This document shows, one piece after another, positions 58,101-64,000 of a DNA stretch of 64,000 bases. This DNA is from Streptococcus suis. GTDB lineage: Bacteria > Bacillota > Bacilli > Lactobacillales > Streptococcaceae. Within the stretch, counting starts at the first letter, position 1; every line of letters begins with the position of its first letter. The stretch spans positions 1,426,001 through 1,490,000 of the forward strand of contig CP025095.1 in NCBI GenBank assembly GCA_002831545.1, written 5' to 3'. The translations under genes and the position numbers were made by a program. Below the pieces are notes generated by a model that saw only the letters and a list, made by a program, of their open reading frames with translations, did no database searches and was not told where the DNA came from.

Positions 58101-61100
58101 TAGTTCACCACAACGTTACCATTTTGAACGTAAGGGATTGGTGTATCAACACCAGTTTCGTCTGGTGTTGGTGGCACATAACCCTTGCTTGGATCTGTTG
58201 AATCAACTGGTTTCAGTGGCTCGTTTGTCTTAGGATCTACTGGTGTGTAGCCTGGAACATGTGGAATGGATGGAACTTCACCATCTGGGTAAGGTGTTGT
58301 TGGATCAATTGGCTTATCTGGGTTAGTTGGATCGAATGGATATGGAACTTTTGGTTCTTGTCCTTCTGGAACACCTGGAATTTGTGGAACCCAGTTCGCA
58401 ACTTTCTTATACACATAAGTGATTTCTGTTGTCTTACCACCTTCAACTGTACCATTTTCTGTACCAATTGTCTTAGACGGAATCAAGACATAACGTGAAC
58501 CATCTTCTGTAACGATTTCTGTTGGCTTGTTATCAGTTGTGTCGTATGGACTATCTGGTTTTGCGTTTGTTTCGTCATTAACAGGTGTCTTGATGACTGT
58601 ACCATCTTCTGTAATGTAGTTAACAACAACGTTACCAGCTTTTTCATACACATAAGTAACTTCTGTTGTACCTTCTACAACCTTACCTGTTTCGTTTGAG
58701 CCAGCCTGAACTTCTTTGTAGTAGTATACATCGCCAGTTGCATCTTCAACGATTTTCTCTGGTTTGTTGTCAGTTGTGTCGTAAGCTGTACCTGTTGAAG
58801 TTGTCTTCGTATCCACTACTTGAGGAGCAATTACTTTACCATCAGTATTTACGTAGTTAACAACAACATCACCCTTCACTTCTTCGTACACATAAGTTAC
58901 TTCCGTTACGCCTGGAACAACGTCACCTGTTTCAGAACCTTGAGTCATTTTAGGAACCAACTTGAATGTGCGACCATCTTTAGTTGTGATTGTTGCTGGT
59001 TTCACATCTGTTGTATCGTACTCTGTACCTGTTGAAGCTTCTGGTGTATCTACTACTTGTGCTTGTAATTCTTCACCTGTTGTTGAGATGTAATTTACAA
59101 CAACTGAACCTTTCACTTCTTTGTAGACATATGTAACTTCTTTAGTTACACCAGCTTCTACAGTACCAGTTTCATCACCAACTGTAGATGCTGGAACCAA
59201 CTCATAAGTTTTACCGTCATCAGTAGTGATGGTTGTTGGGCGTAGGTCACTTGTATCGTAAGTCGAACCTGGTTTACCGTTCACAGTATCATCAACCGTA
59301 CTTGCTGTTACTGTACCGGCATTGGTTACACCTGAAATTGGAGTGCCGTCTGTCGCAATGTAATGAACAATAACGTCACCAGCTTGTTCATAGACATACT
59401 GTACAGTGGTAGTCGTTGTTGCGACTTTACCAGTTGTTGGTGCAGAGCTGTCTTTGACTTCTTTGTAGTAGTAGACTTTACCATCTTCAGTGACGATAGT
59501 CTCTGGACGGTGATCTTCGTCTGTGTTGTAGTCTGTTCCGACAGACTTGCCAGCTTCGTCTACGACTGTTTTGGCAATTTGGTTACCCTCTGTATCGTAG
59601 TACTCAACTACAACGTCACCTTTCACTTCTTGGTAAACGTAAGTGATTTCTTTCGTTGTACCAGCTTCAACTGTACCAGTCGTAGCATCGATACCTGTTG
59701 CTTTACCGTTACCAACTGCTGTCAAGTTGTTGTCACCTGAAACTGTACCTACATTGTAAGTATTTGCCGGAGCAAGGCGGTAAAGTTTGCCATCTACTGA
59801 GATGCTAGCCAGTTTGTTATCAAGAACAGTGTCATAGCCAGAACCTGGTTTACCATCTGTCACGTCTGCAACTGGATCTTTAAGAACATTACCTTCTGTA
59901 TCGACATAGTTAACATTAACGCTACCAGCTTTTTGGTAGATGTATGTAACTTCAGTTGTACCTTCTACAACCTTACCTGTTTCAGGAGCCGAGCCTGCTT
60001 TGACTTCATCTTTTGGCAAGATGTAGTAAACATCGCCAGTTTCGTCATTAACGATTTTTTCTGGTTTGTTATCTTTAGTATCGTAGTATGTACCTGTGTC
60101 AGTGATAACTTGGTCTGTTACATCGTCTGCAATTGTGTTACCTTCAGTATCAACATAATGAACGATAACATCACCTTGAAGTAACTCATAGACATAAGTT
60201 ACGGTTGTAGTGCCTTCGACAACTTTACCCGTTTCGTTTGCTGGGATAGCTGCTGGAACGAGTTTGTAAATCTTACCATCTGTTGTGGTGATTGTGTTTG
60301 GACGGAGGTTTTGGGTATTGTAGTCGGTACCTGTTGATGTCTCTGGTGTGTGCTCTACGCTGCTTTCTGTAACGTTTCCTGCGTCTGTTGTACCAGCGAT
60401 TGGGTTACCTTCGGTATCAACGTAATTCACCACAACGTTACCTTTGACTTCTTTGTAGACGTAAGTAACTTCCTTAGTCTTACCTGCTTCAACGGTACCT
60501 GTTTCCTCACCTTTAGTTGATGCTTCGACTAGCGCATAGGTCTTACCATCTGCTGTGGTGATGGTTTTTGGCTTGAGGTCTTTGGTGTCATAAGTCTCAC
60601 CTGGTTTACCGTTTGTCGTATCATTTACAGTAGCTGCTGTAGTGGCACCTGTATCAGTGGTTCCTGAAAGTTCTGTGCCGTCTTCAGTAACGTAGTGAAC
60701 GATAACGTTACCTGCTTGTTGGTAAACGTAGGTGATTTCTTTGGTCACGTTGCTTTCGATGTCGCCTGAGACAGCATCGATACCTGTTGCAGTGTTGTTA
60801 CCGATAGCTGTCAAGTTACCGTCATCACCGACTGTACCAACATCATAAGTCCCCTTAGGAACGAGGTAGTACACCTCACCAGTAGCGGTTTCAATCTTAT
60901 CACGTTTTTGGTCAGTTGTGCTGTAGGTATCTCCTGGCTTACCGTTTTCAACATCGATGACTTTGCTACTGATGGCATTACCTTTAGTATCTACATAGTT
61001 AACGTTTACGTTACCAGCTTTTTCATAGACATAGGTCAACTCTTTAAGGGTATCTTGTTCGATGGTACCTGTGACCTCATCGATCTTCACGATCGCACGT

Positions 61101-63745
61101 TTTTCACTATCAGTGTTTGCTGATGGTGGGACCAGGTTGCTGGTTGTAAGGTCGATCTCTTTGTAGTAGTAAACCTCACCCTTATAGGTAATCTTTTCTG
61201 GTTTGATCTCTGTCGTATCTAGGTTATAGTCTGTCCCTGTATCGGCATGGTTAGTCACAAGGTTTTCATCCTTGATCTCGTTACCATCCTCATCAACGTA
61301 GAATACCTTAACCCCACCTTTTTCAGCGTAGTAGTAAACTTGGTCGTTTCGGTTAACTAGGTTAGAGTTGGGAAGTGAGATCCTAGCCCCTGAGAAGTTG
61401 ATCGGTTGTCCATCTGCATCGTTGATGTTGTTGCCATCACTATCAGCCAACATGTAACTTGTTTCTGAATTTGGATCAAGGCTGGCTTTTGGCTCACCAC
61501 TAAACGGTCCTAAAGTATAACCAATGGTATCCGTTATCTCAACAACTTGTTTTCCTTCAGAGTTACGGACCCGTCTTTGGAACTTGTATTTGGTTGATGT
61601 GTAGCTATAGCCTGCTTCACCTGTAATGGCGTGGTTTTCAGTGTTTAAACCGCCTGGTTCAATCGGTTTCGTAACGAAGGTAATCAAGAAATCATCGTTA
61701 ACGGTGTTGAGTTGAGCCATTGTCGACTTACGTAAAACGCTGAGCGCTGCTTCTTTTTCATCATCTGTAGTCGACTTATCATCGTTAATCGCTTTTTCCT
61801 GCTCTGCAAAGGCATCGATGATATCAATACGTTCTGACAAACGTAGGATGGTAGCAGCATTTTCTACAAACTCTGCTCGTGTCATCGCCTTATACTTTTC
61901 ATAGTTAGCTAGGAAGTCTGGGTGGTCAGGGTTAATCGCATAAGTTATGAGACGAGATGTCCCGTCTGTTTTTGTGGTGATGATCCCTTTTTGTGCCTTA
62001 GTGCTAGGGTTATAACGTATCTCTGCACCACCGATAACATAGGAACTCGCCAAGGTCCCTGAGACAATCGTTGGTTTTTCTATCAACTCATAGTCAGCAA
62101 AGACCGCTTCACCAGATGTGGTAAAGTTATCACCTGCAAGGTCAGAGGTCTGGACATAGCGAGCCAGTTCTTCTTCAACACGAATCGCTGTCCCTGCTAC
62201 CTTATACAGCGTGTTTTGGCGTGGGGCAAAGGTTGGTGCGGGTCCTGTGAATGTGGTATACTCCCCTCTATCTGATCCCATGGCGTTAAAGACGATTGAC
62301 ATATCCCCGCCATCACCAACACCAGCAGCTACATTTAGCGAGCGTGTGATTGCCGTTTCACCTGTCTTATGGTTTTTCATTTCAAGCTCGGTGACAAGCA
62401 TGGTGAATTTGAATTTTCCTGTAGATTTTGGATCTATATAGGTAGCGTTTAGAATAGCATCAAATTCTTGACCAACACCATTTGTCGTTAGCACCTTGCT
62501 GTCGATAATCTGGTTGGTTGTTTTATCGATCAGGTAAGCGTAGGTATCTGTACCGTCTGATGAGTTACGGTTAACAGAAAAAGCGATATAGTAGTTTAGT
62601 CCTGTGCGTCGATTGAAAGAACCAGCATTGTAATCATTAGCAGGTTGCGTAGCATCCATCGAGTTAGACAGTTCCAAAATCAAAAAGGTCATACGACCTG
62701 TTGTCGGATCTCCGATATAGCCATCTGGGAAGATCTGTGGTGCTGGTGTCAGACGAGCGGCTTCTGCGGCTTCTTCTTTGTTTAGAACAGTTGCATACTC
62801 TGACCAGTAACCTTGGATACCGTTACCGTTATCCATGTTTGTGATAGTTGGTGTATCAGGGAGTGTCGCGCTTCTATCAGAGCGTGAGCTTAGGGTTCCT
62901 AGCGCTGCGCTGAAGTCTTGCGCCGTCTTATCTGTCACTGCTTTTTGCTCAGCGATAGCGTTTAGCGCAGCCAGGTCAGCTTCTGCTGTTGTGTCGATGC
63001 TAACTGTTGCTGTTGGCGCTACGGTATCTGTGTTAGTCGTAGCTGTGCTTTGGCTAGGCTCTTGTGTCGCTGTAGCCGTTTGCGCTGGTGTTGTGCGCGT
63101 TGACGCAGCTGTTTGGGCTTTGCTAGCTTCTGGTGTTGTCGGTGCAGAAGTGAGCGATTCTGTTGTTGTCGTTGTTGTGCTAGCTTCTGTTGATTTAGCA
63201 GTTGCTGTTTCTGTTGAAGCTGTTGTAGTAGTTTCAGAAGTTGCCGCTTTTTCTTCAGCTTTCTTCACAACTTTAACAGTAACAATATTTACACCGTTTT
63301 CGGTCACTTCCTGAGAAACTGTAGCTGACTGACCTGATGCTAATTCATATCCTTCTGGTACTACTGCTGTGACAGATACCGTTGCTTTTGCAATTGTTTC
63401 TGTGGTAGTAACTGAAACTGTTTCTACTGAAGCGTTCACAAGTGTACCATCTTCAGTAGCGTACTTAACAATATAACCGATTTCAACTGTACGTTCAGAA
63501 CTTGATGAAGTCGCTGTTTCTGTTGAAGTTTCTGATGTCGTTGATTCTGTAGCACTTGTGGATGAAGCTACGGACGTAGACTCTGGAGTTGTAACTGTCT
63601 CTGCAGCTTGAACAACCTGTGTCCCAGTACCAAGTGCAATCGACATCCCAAGTAAGACACTAGCAGCACCAAAGTGGTATTTACGAATTGAGAAGTGCTG
63701 TTTCAATCCGTACCAGTCAAAAGATTTTCTTCTAGAATGATGCAT
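55190..63745 (-). CDS. Giant YSIRK-MucBP-LPXTG surface protein
   Basis: This 2851-residue protein is predicted to be wall-anchored. In order: YSIRK-type signal (FSIRKYHFGAASVLLG, 18-33, cleavage near 48); a Ser/Thr/Ala-rich stalk to about 280; a unique region (about 290-880) that may bind a ligand; about 16 MucBP-like repeats; five long repeats pairing a MucBP unit with a Pro-rich linker; three 52-residue repeats; then LPNTG (2818-2822), a hydrophobic helix and KRRRNED. MucBP domains suggest mucin or host-glycan binding. aggagg precedes the ATG. Confidence 0.93.
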   Translation of the reverse strand: MHHSRRKSFDWYGLKQHFSIRKYHFGAASVLLGMSIALGTGTQVVQAAETVTTPESTSVASSTSATESTTSETSTETATSSSSERTVEIGYIVKYATEDGTLVNASVETVSVTTTETIAKATVSVTAVVPEGYELASGQSATVSQEVTENGVNIVTVKVVKKAEEKAATSETTTTASTETATAKSTEASTTTTTTESLTSAPTTPEASKAQTAASTRTTPAQTATATQEPSQSTATTNTDTVAPTATVSIDTTAEADLAALNAIAEQKAVTDKTAQDFSAALGTLSSRSDRSATLPDTPTITNMDNGNGIQGYWSEYATVLNKEEAAEAARLTPAPQIFPDGYIGDPTTGRMTFLILELSNSMDATQPANDYNAGSFNRRTGLNYYIAFSVNRNSSDGTDTYAYLIDKTTNQIIDSKVLTTNGVGQEFDAILNATYIDPKSTGKFKFTMLVTELEMKNHKTGETAITRSLNVAAGVGDGGDMSIVFNAMGSDRGEYTTFTGPAPTFAPRQNTLYKVAGTAIRVEEELARYVQTSDLAGDNFTTSGEAVFADYELIEKPTIVSGTLASSYVIGGAEIRYNPSTKAQKGIITTKTDGTSRLITYAINPDHPDFLANYEKYKAMTRAEFVENAATILRLSERIDIIDAFAEQEKAINDDKSTTDDEKEAALSVLRKSTMAQLNTVNDDFLITFVTKPIEPGGLNTENHAITGEAGYSYTSTKYKFQRRVRNSEGKQVVEITDTIGYTLGPFSGEPKASLDPNSETSYMLADSDGNNINDADGQPINFSGARISLPNSNLVNRNDQVYYYAEKGGVKVFYVDEDGNEIKDENLVTNHADTGTDYNLDTTEIKPEKITYKGEVYYYKEIDLTTSNLVPPSANTDSEKRAIVKIDEVTGTIEQDTLKELTYVYEKAGNVNVNYVDTKGNAISSKVIDVENGKPGDTYSTTDQKRDKIETATGEVYYLVPKGTYDVGTVGDDGNLTAIGNNTATGIDAVSGDIESNVTKEITYVYQQAGNVIVHYVTEDGTELSGTTDTGATTAATVNDTTNGKPGETYDTKDLKPKTITTADGKTYALVEASTKGEETGTVEAGKTKEVTYVYKEVKGNVVVNYVDTEGNPIAGTTDAGNVTESSVEHTPETSTGTDYNTQNLRPNTITTTDGKIYKLVPAAIPANETGKVVEGTTTVTYVYELLQGDVIVHYVDTEGNTIADDVTDQVITDTGTYYDTKDNKPEKIVNDETGDVYYILPKDEVKAGSAPETGKVVEGTTEVTYIYQKAGSVNVNYVDTEGNVLKDPVADVTDGKPGSGYDTVLDNKLASISVDGKLYRLAPANTYNVGTVSGDNNLTAVGNGKATGIDATTGTVEAGTTKEITYVYQEVKGDVVVEYYDTEGNQIAKTVVDEAGKSVGTDYNTDEDHRPETIVTEDGKVYYYKEVKDSSAPTTGKVATTTTTVQYVYEQAGDVIVHYIATDGTPISGVTNAGTVTASTVDDTVNGKPGSTYDTSDLRPTTITTDDGKTYELVPASTVGDETGTVEAGVTKEVTYVYKEVKGSVVVNYISTTGEELQAQVVDTPEASTGTEYDTTDVKPATITTKDGRTFKLVPKMTQGSETGDVVPGVTEVTYVYEEVKGDVVVNYVNTDGKVIAPQVVDTKTTSTGTAYDTTDNKPEKIVEDATGDVYYYKEVQAGSNETGKVVEGTTEVTYVYEKAGNVVVNYITEDGTVIKTPVNDETNAKPDSPYDTTDNKPTEIVTEDGSRYVLIPSKTIGTENGTVEGGKTTEITYVYKKVANWVPQIPGVPEGQEPKVPYPFDPTNPDKPIDPTTPYPDGEVPSIPHVPGYTPVDPKTNEPLKPVDSTDPSKGYVPPTPDETGVDTPIPYVQNGNVVVNYVTEDGTVIKAPVKDETDAPAGKSYDTTDNKPVEIVTEDGSRYVLIPSKTIGTENGTVEGGKTTEITYVYKKVANWVPQIPGVPEGQEPKVPYPFDPTNPDKPIDPTTPGTNGEVPSIPHVPGFTPVDPKTNEPLKPVDPTDPGKGYVPPTPDDSGVDTPVPYVQNGNVVVNYVDENGNVLKTPVNDETDAPAGTSYDTTDNKPTEIVTEDGSRYVLIPSKTIGTENGTVEGGKTIEITYVYKKVANWIPQIPGVPAGEEPKVPYPFDPTTPDKPIDPTTPYPDGEVPSIPNVPGYTPVDPKTNEPLKPVDPTDPGKGYVPPTPDDSGVDTPIPYVQNGNVVVNYVTEDGTVIKTPVNDETDAPAGKSYDTTDNKPVEIVTEDGSRYVLIPSKTVGSENGTVEGGKTIEITYVYKKVANWIPQIPGVPAGEEPKVPYPFDPTNPDKPIDPTTPGTNGEVPSIPHVPGYTPVDPKTNEPLKPVDPTDPSKGYVPPTPDETGVDTPIPYVQNGNVVVNYVDENGNVLKTPVNDETDAPAGKSYDTTDNKPVEIVTEDGSRYVLIPSKTIGSETGTVEGGKTIEITYVYKKVANWIPQIPGVPAGEEPKVPYPFDPNNPDVPVTPTPDTVIPNVPGYTPVDPKTNEPLKPVDPTDPGKGYVPPTPDDSGVDTPVPYVQNGNVVVNYVDENGNVLKTPVNDETDAPAGKSYDTTDNKPNTITTEDGTTYELVRVEGSETGTVVGGKTTEVTYVYRKVETPAKKVVTNHVDEDGNPIAPQEEGTTPNKSIPGYEFTGKTVTDPDGNTTHIYRKVTKVVTNHVDEDGNPIAPQEEGTTPNKSIPGYEFTGKTVTDPDGNTTHIYRKVTKVVTNHVDEDGNPIAPQEEGTTPNKSIPGYEFTGKTYTDGDGNTYHVYRKASNPVAPKPQAPVAPTTAKAGAAQLPNTGEASSSAGVLGAAMLVAAIALAGKRRRNED
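55470..55830 (-). repeat. Three C-terminal 52-residue repeats
   Basis: Three near-identical units (VVTNHVDEDGNPIAPQEEG onward) about 156 bp apart, just before the wall-anchor region. Confidence 0.85.
56072..58640 (-). repeat. Five long tandem repeats within the surface protein gene
   Basis: The same marker sequence recurs at 56072, 56570, 57086, 57602 and 58118: three periods of 516 bp (172 residues) and one of 498 bp. Each unit is a MucBP domain followed by NW(I/V)PQIPGVP and a Pro-rich linker. High identity allows copy-number change by recombination. Confidence 0.9.
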
Positions 63746-63859
63746 TATTATCCTCCTGTATTCTATGCATAGCTAAAAATAAGATAGGTAACTAAAAATG
63801 CTTTCAGATTACATCTCCCTCATTTTACTATTAGCTAACCATTTTTAGCTTCTATAAGC

Positions 63860-63891
63860 ATTATACCCTACCCCCCCCCCCAGATTTTCAA
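63860..63891 (-). promoter_or_regulatory. Promoter of the surface protein with an 11-G run in the spacer
   Basis: The minus strand reads TTGAAA (63886-63891), a 20-base spacer made of atct, eleven G (63871-63881) and taggg, then TATAAT (63860-63865). The best spacing of 17 would need eight G. Slippage in the G-run should switch expression. The leader to the ATG is about 108 bases. Confidence 0.75.
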
Positions 63892-63924
63892 GTAAAATCT
63901 TCCATTTTCCGCAACATACGCGAA

Positions 63925-63955
63925 AAGACGCATGTAACTTTTTTCTAGTTGCATG
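63925..63955. other. Inverted repeat upstream of the surface protein promoter
   Basis: gcatgtaact/agttgcatgc, a 10-bp stem with one wobble and a T-rich loop, lies between the promoter and the IS end. It is a candidate regulator site or part of the IS target. Confidence 0.4.
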
Positions 63956-63965
63956 CCCATTCTGA

Positions 63966-64000
63966 TATTGTGGATTGGTTACCTACAGGTCAATGGTCCT
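63966..64000 (-). mobile_element. Left end of a third, divergent IS110-family copy (cut by the window)
   Basis: tattgtggattggttacctac and the following bases match the left end of copies A and B except for one missing C and a change near the edge (ggtcct for ggttctg). It is in the same orientation. Only 35 bases are visible. Confidence 0.75.

Noticed and set aside
56078..58498. Tryptophan-rich plus-strand frames over the surface protein gene
   Set aside because: They are antisense shadows repeated with the 516-bp units; composition is unlike real proteins and no ribosome sites precede them.
55190..63745. CRISPR or tandem non-coding array
   Set aside because: Repeats are 516 or 156 bp with no short spacers and lie in one open frame of protein repeats.

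Overview
The window is a low-GC Gram-positive chromosome segment from a streptococcus. The closest fit is Streptococcus suis, inferred from the gene order (murB-potABCD, pyrR-pyrB-carA-carB, parE-parC, rexB-rexA), a YSIRK/LPXTG surface protein, a BOX-like repeat and the style of the dispersed hairpin repeats. No database was consulted. Most of it is core genome on the minus strand, interrupted by insertion sequences and unusually rich structured intergenic DNA.

Layout. 1-2281: an IS110-family element (copy A), a BOX-like repeat and a decayed second IS110-type transposase. 2282-8659: ClC transporter, then murB-potABCD (cell-wall precursor and polyamine uptake). 8894-12072: hom-thrB (threonine branch) and a divergent polysaccharide deacetylase. 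12130-18094: a heterodimeric ABC exporter, rpsP-khpA, and a methyltransferase-pcp-DUF4298 operon. 18152-25282: the pyrimidine cluster pyrR-pyrB-carA-carB. pyrR has a textbook PyrR attenuator. carA and carB each sit behind 0.5-0.7 kb leaders built from repeated hairpin modules with two PyrR-like loops apiece. 25317-31262: a membrane protein, a PhnA-like zinc ribbon protein, LysR-lspA-RluD-type genes, rplU-rpmA without prp between them, and brnQ. 31384-37544: cysteine desulfurase-thiI, two small Ser/Thr-rich or membrane proteins, a threonine aldolase, rpsA and tRNAs Arg, Gln and Tyr. 37596-46250: ilvE, a DUF4230-like protein, and a parE-fic-DUF1232-parC operon divergent from plsY. 46251-48150: a hairpin-repeat array and IS110-family copy B. 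48146-55062: rexB-rexA. 55190-63745: a 2851-residue MucBP-repeat surface protein. The start of a third, divergent IS end lies at the right edge.

Most notable. (1) The giant surface protein promoter carries an 11-G run between -35 and -10, a probable phase switch. (2) A class III-type Fic AMP-transferase lies between parE and parC, whose product family is the known Fic target. (3) The carA and carB leaders contain repeated hairpins with constant loops and changing, still-paired stems. One hairpin shares its conserved internal loop with the spacer between tRNA-Gln and tRNA-Tyr. (4) L27 keeps an N-terminal extension, but the usual neighbour prp is missing and the normal Phe before the cleavage site is Met. 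(5) ParC carries Phe at position 79, a classic fluoroquinolone-resistance change. (6) The IS has IS1111-like architecture with a likely guide-RNA region.

Start sites were corrected from the longest open frame wherever a Shine-Dalgarno sequence or promoter position decided it.
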